The translations under genes were made by a program, and so were the position numbers. A stretch of DNA of 64,000 bases from UBA1381 sp964399965 (GTDB taxonomy: Bacteria; Bacillota; Clostridia; UBA1381): assembly GCA_964399965.1 (NCBI GenBank), contig CAYNRX010000005.1, positions 1-64,000 on the forward strand, in the 5' to 3' direction. The first letter of the stretch is position 1, and each line of letters opens with the position of its first letter. Positions 14,266 to 23,815 of this stretch are shown here, one piece after another. The notes beneath the pieces are model-generated. The model did no database searches. It saw only the letters and a list, made by a program, of their open reading frames with translations, and was not told the origin of the DNA.

Positions 14266-16677
14266 TTATCTCACAACGACATTTACCAGCTTGCCCGGTA
14301 CGGCTATCACCTTGACCACGGTCTTGCCCTCTATCAGCGATAACAGCTTTTCCGACTTCATCGCCGCTTCCTGCGTTCCTTCTTTATCAAGCCCGGCCGG
14401 GATCATCATCTTGTCGCGGATCTTTCCGTTTACCTGGATAACGATCTCTATCTCCTCATCCTTGGTCTTTTCCTCATCATACCCCGGCCACGGACGCATC
14501 GAAAGCAATCCGCCCTCGCCGTACTTCTCCCACAGCTCCTCGGTAATATGCGGAGCTGCCGGATTTAAAAGCGTTATCAGCGTCTTATACTCGCCCTTGG
14601 TAACTCTTCCCAGCTTATTGAAATCATTCACCAACGACATCATGGCGGCGATAGCTGTATTGAATTTCATTCTTTCATAATCCTCGCCGACCTTCTTTAT
14701 CGCGCGGTGCATATTCTTTTCCATCTCCGGCGAATAGCCCTCATCATCGGTTAAGATATCCTGCAAATTCCACACTCTCTCCAGGAACTTATAGCAGCCG
14801 CGCAGACCCTGCTGCGACCACGGCGTGGCCTGATCGAACGCTCCTATGAACATTTCATACGTTCTGAAGGCGTCCGCACCGAAATCGTTTACCACATCGT
14901 CGGGATTTATAACGTTGCCGCGCGATTTGGACATTTTCTCGTTATTCTCCCCCAGGATCATCCCGTGCGAGGTACGGCGCATATACGGCTCCTTTGTTGG
15001 CACTACGCCTATATCGTAAAGGAATTTATGCCAGAATCTGGAATAGAGCAAATGCAGCGTCGTATGCTCCATGCCGCCGTTGTACCAGTCCACGGGGCTC
15101 CAGTAATCAAGAGCTTCCTTGGAGGCCAGCGCTTCACTGTTATGGGGATCCATGTAGCGCAGGTAGTACCACGATGAACCGGCCCACTGCGGCATGGTGT
15201 CTGTCTCCCTCTCAGCAGGGCCGCCGCAGTTGGGACAGGTAGTCTTTATCCAGTCGTACGCCTTGGCAAGCGGCGATTCGCCGTTTTCGCCCGGCTCAAA
15301 GCTGTCTATCTCCGGCAGCTCCAGCGGCAGCTCGCTCTCAGGGATCGCTACCCAGCCGCATTTTTGGCAGTGTACTAATGGGATAGGCTCTCCCCAGTAA
15401 CGCTGACGGGAGAACACCCAATCGCGCAGCTTAAAGTTTACCTTGCGCTTGCCGAGGCCTTTTTCCTCCAGATAATTTATCATCGCCGGAATCGCTTCCT
15501 TGACGCTCATGCCGTTCAAAAAGCCGGAGTTTACCATGTTCCCTGTGTAGGTATCGGTGTAAGCCTCCTCCTGCACATCGCGGCCGCCGGAAACGACTTC
15601 GATTATCGGCAGGCCGAATTTCTTGGCAAATTCCCAGTCGCGCCCGTCGTGCGCAGGCACGGCCATTATCGCTCCTGTGCCGTATGTCACCAGCACGTAA
15701 TCGGCAATATACACCGGCAGCTTCTCACCGCTGACAGGATTTGTCGCATATACGCCCTCAAGACGCACGCCCGTCTTTTCTTTTACCAGCTCCGTGCGCT
15801 CAAATTCCGATTTCTTAGAGGCCTGGGCAATATAGTTTTCCACCTCGTCCCAGTTGGTGATATTCGGTCTCAGCTTTTCCACCAGCTTATGTTCGGGCGA
15901 AAGAACAACGTAGGTCGCCCCGAACAGCGTATCGGCACGGGTCGTGTAAACTGTCATCACATCGCCCGTAGAAAGCGTGAAATCGACCTCCGCCCCCTCC
16001 GAACGTCCTATCCAGTTGCGCTGCTGTATCTTGACCTTTTCGATAAAATCCACCTCGTCCAAATCGTCAATAAGACGCTGGGCATATTCGGTAATTTTAA
16101 GCATCCACTGGCTCTTTCTGCGCTGTACGACCTCGCTGCCGCAGCGCTCGCAGACGCCGTTTACGACCTCTTCATTGGAAAGGCCGACCTTACAGCCGGT
16201 GCACCAGTTTATCGGCATCTCCTGCTTATAGGCCAGGCCGTGCTTGAACAGCTGTAAAAAGATCCACTGCGTCCATTTATAATACTCCGGATCGGTGGTA
16301 TTGACCTCTCTGGACCAATCGAAGGAAAAACCAAGCATCTTCAGCTGGCACGTAAAGTTTTCTATATTCTTCTTTGTTATTATTTTCGGGTGTATCTTAT
16401 TTTTTATCGCAAAATTTTCCGTCGGCAGGCCGAAGGCGTCCCAGCCGATAGGATAAAGCACGTTGTACCCCTCCATCCTCCGCTTGCGGGCGATGATATC
16501 AAGCGCCGTATAGCTTCTGGGATGTCCCACGTGCAGCCCTGCGCCCGAGGGATAGGGAAATTCTATCATCACAAAGTATTTTGGCTTTTTGCTGTTTGTT
16601 TCCGCTTCGAAGCAATGTGCTTCGGCCCAGCGATCCTGCCATTTCTTTTCTATCGTTTTGAAATTATAGCTTTCCAT
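14266..16677 (-). CDS. leuS: Leucyl-tRNA synthetase
   Basis: 803 residues, full length for bacterial LeuRS. Charges tRNA-Leu. Class I signatures: FPYPSGAGLHVGHP (HIGH-type) and KMSKSRGNV; the CP1 editing domain spans about 225-415 (TTRADTLFGATY, GTGAIMAVPAHDGRD). Cys-rich zinc motifs CTGC and CERC are at about 155-190, and a second pair near 430-480. Starts 10 nt downstream of rsfS. Confidence 0.98.
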   Translation of the reverse strand: MESYNFKTIEKKWQDRWAEAHCFEAETNSKKPKYFVMIEFPYPSGAGLHVGHPRSYTALDIIARKRRMEGYNVLYPIGWDAFGLPTENFAIKNKIHPKIITKKNIENFTCQLKMLGFSFDWSREVNTTDPEYYKWTQWIFLQLFKHGLAYKQEMPINWCTGCKVGLSNEEVVNGVCERCGSEVVQRRKSQWMLKITEYAQRLIDDLDEVDFIEKVKIQQRNWIGRSEGAEVDFTLSTGDVMTVYTTRADTLFGATYVVLSPEHKLVEKLRPNITNWDEVENYIAQASKKSEFERTELVKEKTGVRLEGVYATNPVSGEKLPVYIADYVLVTYGTGAIMAVPAHDGRDWEFAKKFGLPIIEVVSGGRDVQEEAYTDTYTGNMVNSGFLNGMSVKEAIPAMINYLEEKGLGKRKVNFKLRDWVFSRQRYWGEPIPLVHCQKCGWVAIPESELPLELPEIDSFEPGENGESPLAKAYDWIKTTCPNCGGPAERETDTMPQWAGSSWYYLRYMDPHNSEALASKEALDYWSPVDWYNGGMEHTTLHLLYSRFWHKFLYDIGVVPTKEPYMRRTSHGMILGENNEKMSKSRGNVINPDDVVNDFGADAFRTYEMFIGAFDQATPWSQQGLRGCYKFLERVWNLQDILTDDEGYSPEMEKNMHRAIKKVGEDYERMKFNTAIAAMMSLVNDFNKLGRVTKGEYKTLITLLNPAAPHITEELWEKYGEGGLLSMRPWPGYDEEKTKDEEIEIVIQVNGKIRDKMMIPAGLDKEGTQEAAMKSEKLLSLIEGKTVVKVIAVPGKLVNVVVR

Positions 16678-16687
16678 GTTCTCTTTA

Positions 16688-17032
16688 TCACTCCGTAAAT
16701 TCTATATTGACGGCGTCCGACCACAGCCGCTCTATATCGTAAAACTCACGCGTTTCCTCCTGCATCACATGCACGATGAAATCGCCAAAATCCAAAAGCA
16801 CCCACAGCCCACCGTTATAGCCCTCGCTGTGGCGCAGGCGGCCGCCGGCCTCTTCAACCTTTTCCTCCGCCTCGTCGCAGCAGGCCTTGACCTGAGTGGA
16901 GGACGAGCAGGAGCATATCACAAAATAATCCGCCAGGCTCGACAGCTTGGAGATATCGAGTATCCTGATATCGGTGGCTTTTTTATCGGCCAGAGCCTTG
17001 GCGGCTGTTTTTGTCAAACTTAGAATATCCAT
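16688..17032 (-). CDS. rsfS: Ribosomal silencing factor RsfS
   Basis: 114 residues. Binds L14 and blocks subunit joining when nutrients are scarce. Family signatures: ALADKKATDIRILDI, LADYFVICSCSSSTQVKA, GYNGGLWVLLDFGDFIVHVM and FYDIERLW. Its ATG lies 50 nt inside the 3' end of yqeK in another frame, with AAGGGAC as ribosome site. Confidence 0.96.
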   Translation of the reverse strand: MDILSLTKTAAKALADKKATDIRILDISKLSSLADYFVICSCSSSTQVKACCDEAEEKVEEAGGRLRHSEGYNGGLWVLLDFGDFIVHVMQEETREFYDIERLWSDAVNIEFTE

Positions 17033-17609
17033 TTTGTCCCTTCTTTCCCATCTTCATTATCCGTTCATTCCACGCTATAAGCGTATTCGGATGTACCGGT
17101 ATATCTTTTTTTATGTTATGCGTAAGCGACTCCTTAAAAGCCGCCGCCATTGCTTTATCAAGATCGCGCCCTGATAAATCCCGCAGCTCTTCAACTCCCG
17201 CAAAATCGCGCAGCGGCTCTATCATATCGGCCAGATAGATAATATCATCAAGCCGTGTCATACCGCTTCTGGCAACCGTGTGATATCGGATCGCGTCCGA
17301 TATCTCGCCGTCAAATATACCGAAATCCCGTTTTATAAGCTCCGCTCCCAAAGGAGCATGGATTATCGAGGGCGCTGCAAGCTCCAGCTCTCCCAGCTCC
17401 ACTCCCAGCCTCCGGCACAGCTCCACCGACTCTGCGGCAGGGATGTTTTTGGCACAGTCATGCAAAAGGCCGGCGATATAGGCCTTTTCCTCGTCCGCTC
17501 CCCAGAGGGCGGCAAGCCGTACGGCCGTCTCCGCCACCCCTTTGCTGTGACGGTAACGCTCCTTGGAAAGCATTCCTTTGAGCTTTTCTTTCATTTGCTT
17601 TTCGTCCAT
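16983..17609 (-). CDS. yqeK: HD-domain nucleotide hydrolase YqeK
   Basis: 208 residues. YqeK enzymes hydrolyse diadenosine tetraphosphate symmetrically. HD residues: RHSKGVAETAVRLA, GLLHDCAKN (HD pair), IIHAPLGAEL, IRYHTVAR and YLADMIEP. The 3' 50 nt overlap rsfS; the tail (about 20 residues after KMGKKGQNG) is longer than I expect and polar. The start follows GGAGTGAGGAT, 4 nt after the nadD stop. Confidence 0.92.
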   Translation of the reverse strand: MDEKQMKEKLKGMLSKERYRHSKGVAETAVRLAALWGADEEKAYIAGLLHDCAKNIPAAESVELCRRLGVELGELELAAPSIIHAPLGAELIKRDFGIFDGEISDAIRYHTVARSGMTRLDDIIYLADMIEPLRDFAGVEELRDLSGRDLDKAMAAAFKESLTHNIKKDIPVHPNTLIAWNERIMKMGKKGQNGYSKFDKNSRQGSGR

Positions 17610-17613
17610 ATCC

Positions 17614-18210
17614 TCACTCCCTGTATAAGCCCCGGCTCCTGATCATCTCAAACGCCGGCTCCGGCACAAGATAACGCACCGAGCGTCCGCTTTTTATAAG
17701 CTCCCTTATATACGTTGAGGAAATATCAAACGCCGGCGCATGAAGCTGCATGATACGTCCTCCGAACCGCGTACTTACAGCGTCGATCAAAAAAGCCGTA
17801 TCGCTCTCGCCCTTGCGCGGATACACTATAATATCCGCCAGCGAGAGGATCTTTTCCGGCTCATGCCATTGGGGAAGATTCCTAAGCGAATCCGCCCCGA
17901 TTATAAAATACAGCTCATCGTCCGGATACTGCCGGCGGTAATGGGCGAGAGTTTCCGAGGTATAGGAATACGTCTTCTTTTTCACCTCATAATCATCCGC
18001 CTCAAAAAGTTCATTATCCGCGACCGCCGCCTTTACCAGCTCATGACGCACATCAGCCGGCGGAAGCTCCATATCCGTCTTATGCGGGGGCGAGCCGCTG
18101 GTAAGGAATATAACGCGGTCCAGGGCAAATTCCTCAAGAGCGAACATCGCCGCCACCAGATGGGCGTTATGGATCGGGTTGAACGTTCCGCCCATGATGC
18201 CGAGCTTCAT
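17614..18210 (-). CDS. nadD: Nicotinate-nucleotide adenylyltransferase
   Basis: 198 residues from the ATG at 18210, which begins the conserved MKLGIMGGTFNPIHNAHL; a frame 38 codons longer overlaps yhbY and is rejected. Adenylates nicotinate mononucleotide in NAD synthesis. Nucleotidyltransferase motifs: GGTFNPIHNAH (HxGH-type), SPPHK and ISSTYIREL. The start overlaps the yhbY stop by 4 nt. Confidence 0.95.
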   Translation of the reverse strand: MKLGIMGGTFNPIHNAHLVAAMFALEEFALDRVIFLTSGSPPHKTDMELPPADVRHELVKAAVADNELFEADDYEVKKKTYSYTSETLAHYRRQYPDDELYFIIGADSLRNLPQWHEPEKILSLADIIVYPRKGESDTAFLIDAVSTRFGGRIMQLHAPAFDISSTYIRELIKSGRSVRYLVPEPAFEMIRSRGLYRE

Positions 18211-18506
18211 TTTGGCAGCTCCACCTTCCTGTTCTTTTCCTTTTCGGCGCGGCGGTAGAGCACGAATTTGGAACCGATAGCCTGCACCGGCTCCGCTCCC
18301 AGTGCGGCCGCCGTCTCGTTGCATACCTCTCTGGCGTCCAAAAGAGCGGTCTCTAATATCTTCACCTTTACCAGCTCCCGCTTGTCAAGGACATTTGACA
18401 GCTGCTTTAATATCTCCTCAGAAAGTCCGCCCTTGCCTATCTGGAATACCGGCTCAAGCCCGTTGGCCAGGCTCCTCAGGTATGCCCGCTGTTTGCTTGT
18501 TATCAT
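18207..18506 (-). CDS. yhbY: YhbY-type CRM-domain ribosome-associated RNA-binding protein
   Basis: 99 residues: TSKQRAYLRSLANGLEPVFQIGKGGL and the C-terminal GSKFVLYRRAEKEK are characteristic of the CRM fold. YhbY associates with pre-50S particles. GGAGGAAAGCAT precedes the ATG. It is the first gene of the nadD-yqeK-rsfS-leuS series and starts 18 nt after the CpXC gene, so it may share that promoter. Confidence 0.93.
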   Translation of the reverse strand: MITSKQRAYLRSLANGLEPVFQIGKGGLSEEILKQLSNVLDKRELVKVKILETALLDAREVCNETAAALGAEPVQAIGSKFVLYRRAEKEKNRKVELPK

Positions 18507-18524
18507 ATGCTTTCCTCCGCGATG

Positions 18525-19202
18525 TTATCTCCTATTGTTGAGACCGGAAAATATCCGTGTCGCATAATCGGCGTCGATCAGCTCCCAATCGAAGCTGTAG
18601 GGCTTGATGCCCGATATTTGCACCTGCTTGTCTATCGCCTCATACGTCTGCTTGGGTACGACAGAGGTATAAAGCTTTTTGTTCTTTATATCCTGTATTA
18701 GAAATTCCACCTTTTCCTCATCGCGGTTTATCCGGCCGAAGCGGCAGACACTGGTGTTCACCTTATCGGGATTGTTTGCCATAACTACCAGCTTTAGGAC
18801 CTCGATCGTCTTATCCAGAAGGTCGTTGTCGAATATCAGCACCTTTTCCAAAAGGGAATTGAAATCGGCCACAAACCGCAGCTTATAGCCAAAGATATCG
18901 CGGATATCGCCCGTTTCCTCGGACTGCTTCTTTAGTGCATCGAATTTTTTCAGCTTGTCCTCACGGTTCATGCAGGGCATGAAGGTGAGGATGAACCGCT
19001 TCTCATCATCGCGCAGCGTGAGCTTGTCAGCGATCAAAATGGTATTGCCGCATTGGGGGCAGCGGAACATATTTATTTTTCCTGCCAAAAGCTCCTTTTT
19101 TAGGTCGGGACGTTCCGAGAGGTTTATCGACTCCCATACCGTCATATCCACGGTGTTTGAGCATTTGGGGCAGCGTATCTGTTTTTGTGAGCTTTTACAC
19201 AT
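18525..19202 (-). CDS. CpXC-domain zinc-binding protein
   Basis: 225 residues. Two Cys pairs near the N-terminus (RCPKCSNTVDM; FRCPQCGNTILI) separated by about 30 residues define the CpXC domain, an uncharacterised zinc-ribbon-like module. The rest is helical and ends SFDWELIDADYATRIF. Cytoplasmic by appearance. It has its own consensus promoter at 19287-19315. The CDS stops 18 nt before yhbY on the same strand. Function unknown. Confidence 0.8.
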   Translation of the reverse strand: MCKSSQKQIRCPKCSNTVDMTVWESINLSERPDLKKELLAGKINMFRCPQCGNTILIADKLTLRDDEKRFILTFMPCMNREDKLKKFDALKKQSEETGDIRDIFGYKLRFVADFNSLLEKVLIFDNDLLDKTIEVLKLVVMANNPDKVNTSVCRFGRINRDEEKVEFLIQDIKNKKLYTSVVPKQTYEAIDKQVQISGIKPYSFDWELIDADYATRIFSGLNNRR

Positions 19203-19286
19203 TCTTACCTTATCCTTTCGATCTGAAACTTGCGCGCGGTTTCTGCGCCCTAAGGGCAGCCGCGAAAATTCTTTTATATCTTATAT

Positions 19287-19315
19287 ATTATATATAGTTT
19301 TTCCCTCCTTGTCAA
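19287..19315 (-). promoter_or_regulatory. Consensus sigma-A promoter of the CpXC-yhbY-leuS unit
   Basis: Minus strand TTGACA (19310-19315), 17-bp spacer, TATAAT (19287-19292): perfect at both hexamers. The leader of about 80 nt holds a GC-rich stem near 19230-19262. Confidence 0.88.
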
Positions 19316-19360
19316 GGATAAACGGAGAAATTTTGCGAATAACGTCTGCTTCAAATACGA

Positions 19361-19396
19361 AAGCAGGCCGCCTATACCTCAAAAGTACGGGCGGCC
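19361..19396 (-). terminator. Probable terminator of the mtaB-rho-rsmF unit
   Basis: Minus strand GCGGCCGCC...GGCGGCCTGC hairpin, 9 nt past the rsmF stop, with only a weak T-run. The plus strand shows the CCGCCTATAC core shared by other terminators here. Confidence 0.5.
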
Positions 19397-19404
19397 GCGC
19401 TTTT

Positions 19405-20727
19405 CTATCTCATAAGCCTCAGCTGCTTGGGAAATTTATTCTTGAGCCTCCCGCCGGATCCTTTGCCCCAGCCGAGAGGAAAGCCGCAGCAGGTGACGGC
19501 GCACCAGCCGCTGATATCTGCTGTGATCTCCTCGCCGCAAAGATAGGCGTGAAGTTCGGGGCTGTCCGGCGCAAGCTCTATAGTGCGGCGGATACCATCC
19601 CTGCCGATCGCCGCTGCCAGAGCCTGCGAAGGCTCGAAACGGTTCTTTTTTAAATCGCCCAGATAAAGCCCGGGAGACAGCGTCCGTATCCCGGAAAAGT
19701 CGATCGGCACGCTCCGGCAGAACAGCCGTCCGCCGTAAGCGGTAAGGAAGCCCTCCGGCATCCGGCGAAGATTCTCGCGGGCAAATTCCTCCCACAGAGG
19801 AAAATCGGCGCTTTTGCCGCGGAGCACTGCCCGAGAAGAGTGCCCTGGCTTTTTAAACAGAGCCAAAAACTGTCCCTCGCCCTCTATCTTATGCGGGAAA
19901 GCTCGGCGTGCAGCCGAAAGGTCAAGGCCGCTGCCTATGTATTCGCCCCTGCCCGGCTCCAGCATTGAAAGTCCGTCCATGTGGATAAGCTCCAGCCCCT
20001 TATCCCGTATCAAATATTCACATACGCCCTCGTCCTCCTCGGGAGCATAGGTACAGGTGGAATACATGAGCATTCCGCCGGGACGAAGCATTTTTACAGC
20101 CGAATCAAGTATGCTTTTCTGGCGGATAGCGCAGGAGAGGACGTGATTTACGCTCCAATCTTCCACCGCTGCCTTTTCCTTTCTGAACATCCCCTCGCCT
20201 GAACAGGGGGCGTCTACTAAAACCTTGTCAAAAAATACGGGAAATTTCCTCTCCAGATTTTTCGGATCCTCATTGATGACGGCGCAGTTTTCTATCCCCA
20301 TGCGGCGGATATTCTCCAAAAGTATCCCTGCCCGCTTGGGATGTATCTCGTTGGACACCAGAAAACCGCCCCGCATCCGGGAGGCGATATGAGTGGATTT
20401 GCCGCCGGGAGCAGCGCATAGATCAAGCACCAGGTCGCCTTCTTCAAGGGGTAATGCTTCCCCGGGGCACATCGACGACGGCTCCTGGGAATAGTAAAGC
20501 CCTGCCAGATGAAAGGGATGGCTGCCGGGAAGCTTTTCCCCGTAATACCCGCTCCTGCACCAGGGTGTCGGCTTAAGGCCGGGAAAGGCGGAAAGGACGG
20601 TCTCCTCCGCCCCGGCTTTTATGCGTACGCCCGATACCGGTTCAAGCTCCATACACGATTCAAAATCCGCATACTCTGCGCCCAGGAGCTTTTTCATTCT
20701 TTCCTTAAATTCTCCGGGAAGCATCAT
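19405..20727 (-). CDS. rsmF: RsmF-like rRNA (cytosine-C5)-methyltransferase (NOL1/NOP2/Sun family)
   Basis: 440 residues. SAM-dependent m5C methylation of rRNA. Motifs: LDLCAAPGGKSTHIA (SAM site), VDAPCSGEGMFRK and STCTYAPEEDEG (the two catalytic Cys), plus the C-terminal RsmF domain with a PUA-like part (AAIGRDGIRRTIELAPDS). The ATG overlaps the rho stop (ATGA), so it is coupled to rho. Which rRNA position it modifies (1404-1407 region or other) cannot be read from sequence. Confidence 0.9.
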   Translation of the reverse strand: MMLPGEFKERMKKLLGAEYADFESCMELEPVSGVRIKAGAEETVLSAFPGLKPTPWCRSGYYGEKLPGSHPFHLAGLYYSQEPSSMCPGEALPLEEGDLVLDLCAAPGGKSTHIASRMRGGFLVSNEIHPKRAGILLENIRRMGIENCAVINEDPKNLERKFPVFFDKVLVDAPCSGEGMFRKEKAAVEDWSVNHVLSCAIRQKSILDSAVKMLRPGGMLMYSTCTYAPEEDEGVCEYLIRDKGLELIHMDGLSMLEPGRGEYIGSGLDLSAARRAFPHKIEGEGQFLALFKKPGHSSRAVLRGKSADFPLWEEFARENLRRMPEGFLTAYGGRLFCRSVPIDFSGIRTLSPGLYLGDLKKNRFEPSQALAAAIGRDGIRRTIELAPDSPELHAYLCGEEITADISGWCAVTCCGFPLGWGKGSGGRLKNKFPKQLRLMR

Positions 20728-22337
20728 GACTGCTCACGCCTGTTCTTTTTCAGCAGCAGCTCCGTGAGGTCTGCATTACTGGAAGTATTTTTAAAGGTGT
20801 TTATTATAGTCGCCATCGGATGGACACCTTTTTGCATACCGCGCTGGTATTCCCGCCGCAGAGCGCGCGATACTGCAAGCTCATTCTCTGACAGGAGCGA
20901 TTCCTCGCGGCGCGTGCTTGACTTGTCAACGTCGATAGCCGGGAATATCCGCTGCTCCTGCAATGAGCGGTCGAGCTTCAGCTCCATATTGCCTGTGCCC
21001 TTAAATTCCTCAAAGATAACATCATCCATGCGGCTGCCGGTCTCCACCAGGGCGGTGGCAATTATCGTCAGGCTGCCGCCCTCTTCGATATTTCTGGCCG
21101 CGCCGAAGAATTTCTTGGGCGTAAGAAGGGCGTTAGGGTCAAGGCCGCCCGACAGCAGCCGTCCCGAGGGCGGAGTAGTGAGATTGTATGCGCGTGTAAG
21201 ACGGGTGATCGAATCCATAAGTATCACCACGTCCTTTTTAAATTCTACCATCCTGCACGCCCTTTCAAGAGTTATCTCCGCCATGCGGCAGTGATCCTGC
21301 GGCGGATTGTCAAAGGTCGAGGCCACGATCTCCCCATTTATCGAGCGTTTGAGGTCGGTGACCTCCTCCGGCCTCTCGTCTATCAAGAGCACGATCAGGT
21401 AGGCATGGGGATAATTGCGGCTTATAGCCTGAGCGACCTGCTTAATGATGGTGGTCTTTCCTGCCTTGGGAGGTGCAACGACCATGCCGCGTTGACCGAA
21501 GCCGATAGGGGCGATAAGGTCGATCATACGCGCAGCGATAAGCCCTCCCTTACCGGGATCGAGCTTTATACGGCGGTCGGGATATACCGGCGTCAGCTGC
21601 TCAAACGGCGTCCGTTTGGCCGATACCTCAGGGTCACAGCCGTTCACCGAGGAAACGAACACAAGCTGCGGGTATTTGTCATCCTCCCTAAAGCGTGCCC
21701 TGCCGGTTATTTCATCTCCGGTGCGCAAATGCAGGCGGCGTATCTGCACGGGCGGTACATAGGTGTCCTCGCTGGAGGGCATTATCCCCTGTGTACGCAG
21801 GAAGCCGTAACCATCATCGTGTATCTCCAGCATCCCGCTCGTCTCTATCGTATCATCCTCCGGGCTTTGTCGGGAATAATCCTCGTGCGGCATGAAAAAC
21901 GTATACTGCTGGCCGCGTATCACCGTGACCGTTCCGCCCTCAAGGCGGACGTCCTTTTGTTCGCCGGGGGCAAGGCCGTAGCTGTCGCGCTCATCGTCTC
22001 CCGTCCGGGCTGTCTCCTCCCGCAAGGGAATCTTTTCGGGCCGCTCACTGACGCTTGGAGCGGCCGCGACCGTTTCCGGCACAGTATTTTCCGTTGTTTT
22101 ATGGGACGCGGGACGGCTGCTTTCGCTCTTGTCCGAGGGATGATCGTCACTGACGGCCTTTTTCTCCGCCGCCTTCCTGCGCCCTCCCCGTTTCGCAGTC
22201 GATCCGGCCTGGTGGGCGGCTATGGCTTCCAAAAGCTCCGGTTTACGCATTGTGGATACGCCCTTTATGCCCAGCTCTCGCGCCAGAGCGCGCAGCTCAT
22301 CGCGCGTCATATTGTCTGTATTTTTAGTCTTGCTCAT
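20724..22337 (-). CDS. rho: Transcription termination factor Rho
   Basis: 537 residues, longer than E. coli Rho because of an N-terminal insert. Order: SAP-like helices (about 10-42), a low-complexity charged linker (about 45-145), the RNA-binding cold-shock domain (about 150-230; GMLEIHDDGYGFLR), then the RecA-type ATPase (VAPPKAGKTT P-loop, DERPEEVTDL, MDSITRLTRAYN, EFKGTGNMEL). Hexameric RNA helicase ending transcription. Preceded by mtaB by 24 nt. Confidence 0.96.
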   Translation of the reverse strand: MSKTKNTDNMTRDELRALARELGIKGVSTMRKPELLEAIAAHQAGSTAKRGGRRKAAEKKAVSDDHPSDKSESSRPASHKTTENTVPETVAAAPSVSERPEKIPLREETARTGDDERDSYGLAPGEQKDVRLEGGTVTVIRGQQYTFFMPHEDYSRQSPEDDTIETSGMLEIHDDGYGFLRTQGIMPSSEDTYVPPVQIRRLHLRTGDEITGRARFREDDKYPQLVFVSSVNGCDPEVSAKRTPFEQLTPVYPDRRIKLDPGKGGLIAARMIDLIAPIGFGQRGMVVAPPKAGKTTIIKQVAQAISRNYPHAYLIVLLIDERPEEVTDLKRSINGEIVASTFDNPPQDHCRMAEITLERACRMVEFKKDVVILMDSITRLTRAYNLTTPPSGRLLSGGLDPNALLTPKKFFGAARNIEEGGSLTIIATALVETGSRMDDVIFEEFKGTGNMELKLDRSLQEQRIFPAIDVDKSSTRREESLLSENELAVSRALRREYQRGMQKGVHPMATIINTFKNTSSNADLTELLLKKNRREQS

Positions 22338-22361
22338 ATTTTACCTCATTATATGGAATAT

Positions 22362-23645
22362 TTAACGGACAAGAACGCCCTCGGTCCGGGAGATAAGGCG
22401 CACGGCCTTTATCTGTCCCGACAGCTCCTCTTCCGAACGAACGCGGACAGTGATGTAATTAGGCGTTTTACCTTCATAAACACCGTCTGCGACAGCCCTT
22501 TCAAACAGAACCTCCAGCTCGCGGCCGATAAAGCTGTCAATAAATGCATTGCGCGAATCCTCGCAGACTTTGGCGATAAGCTGTTCGCGCTGCTTTTTGA
22601 CCGCCGGATCCACTTGATCCGGATATTTTGCGGCCGGAGTGCCCTTGCGGGGCGAATACTCAAATATATGCGCATCGGCAAACGATATTTCCCGCACAAA
22701 ATCAAGCGTACGGGCAAATTCCTCCTCTGTCTCTCCCGGGAAGCCAACCATTATATCAGTGGTGACGGCCGCATCCGGGAAACGGCTGCGTATGCGCGCG
22801 GTTATCTGGCGGAACTGCTCGGTGGTATAGCGGCGGTTCATGCGCCGCAGCGTTTCATCGCAGCCCGACTGAAGCGAGATGTGAAAATGCGGGCAGAGCT
22901 TGGGACACTGTAAAAGCTCCTCGACAAAGTCCTCGTCAAGAGTCATCGGCTCTATCGAGCTTAAGCGTATCCGCCTCAGCCCCGGGGTATCGGCAACGGA
23001 GCGTATGAGATTTGCAAGCGACGGCCTCCCTTTGTCAGCCCCGTAGGAGGCGATATGGATGCCGGTAAGTATTATCTCCGAAAACCCGTTACCGCACAGG
23101 AGGGCGGCCTCCTTAAGCACGTCTTGGCTCGGGCGGCTGCGTATCGGCCCCCTGGCATAGGGAATGATGCAGTAGGTGCAGAACTGATTGCAGCCCTCCT
23201 GCACCTTGATATAGGCACGCGTGCGGTTTTGGTAGCCATGCACCGACAGCTCCTCAAACGGCTGCTCCCGGCTCATCGGCGATACCATACAAAGCGTATC
23301 CTGCGAGCCGACAGCCTCCGCAAGCTCCACGATACGGTCGCGATCCTTAGCGCCGAGGATAAGGTTGACGCCCTCTATCCGGCGGATATCCTCGGGAGCA
23401 GTTTGCGCGTAACAGCCGGTGACGGCAATGACGGCGCATGGGTTGAGCTTTACGGCGCGGCGTATCATCTGACGCGATTTGCGGTCGCCCAGATGCGTTA
23501 CCGTGCAGGTATTTATCACGTACACGTCTGCTTTCTGGGAAAAATCGACCGTCGTATAGCCTGCTTGTTCAAAAAGCTCCTGCATCGCTTCTGTCTCGTA
23601 CTGGTTGACTTTACAGCCGAGAGTATAAAAAGCGGCTTTTTTCAC
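22362..23645 (-). CDS. mtaB: tRNA t6A37 methylthiotransferase MtaB
   Basis: 427 residues starting at GTG (23645) with AGAAAGGAC before it. Radical-SAM enzyme converting t6A37 to ms2t6A37 in tRNA. N-terminal UPF0004 domain with three cluster Cys (TLGCKVNQYET, TCTVTH, TGCYAQ), radical-SAM motif CNQFCTYCIIPYARG, and a C-terminal TRAM domain (TPNYITVRV). MtaB rather than MiaB or RimO by the CKVNQYE signature. Confidence 0.93.
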   Translation of the reverse strand: MKKAAFYTLGCKVNQYETEAMQELFEQAGYTTVDFSQKADVYVINTCTVTHLGDRKSRQMIRRAVKLNPCAVIAVTGCYAQTAPEDIRRIEGVNLILGAKDRDRIVELAEAVGSQDTLCMVSPMSREQPFEELSVHGYQNRTRAYIKVQEGCNQFCTYCIIPYARGPIRSRPSQDVLKEAALLCGNGFSEIILTGIHIASYGADKGRPSLANLIRSVADTPGLRRIRLSSIEPMTLDEDFVEELLQCPKLCPHFHISLQSGCDETLRRMNRRYTTEQFRQITARIRSRFPDAAVTTDIMVGFPGETEEEFARTLDFVREISFADAHIFEYSPRKGTPAAKYPDQVDPAVKKQREQLIAKVCEDSRNAFIDSFIGRELEVLFERAVADGVYEGKTPNYITVRVRSEEELSGQIKAVRLISRTEGVLVR

Positions 23646-23726
23646 GATTTTTGTCCTTTCTTATGAAAATTGAAGAATATAAATGCTTTTTTCTGATAAA
23701 TTTTTAAAAATAAATCACAATAATCC

Positions 23727-23755
23727 TTGACTAATCTGCAAAAAAGAGGTATTAT
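23727..23755 (+). promoter_or_regulatory. Sigma-A promoter of the HPr-like gene
   Basis: TTGACT, 17-bp spacer, TATTAT; a 60-nt leader ends with AAGGAGG before the ATG. Confidence 0.82.
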
Positions 23756-23815
23756 ATAGTAGTAGGGTTCTACATAAACAACAAAATTATAATCAGCAGT
23801 AAGGAGGACTTTAGA

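Noticed and set aside
18211..18324. Longer NadD start at 18324
   Set aside because: It would overlap yhbY by more than 100 nt and precede the conserved N-terminus MKLGIMGGTFNP.
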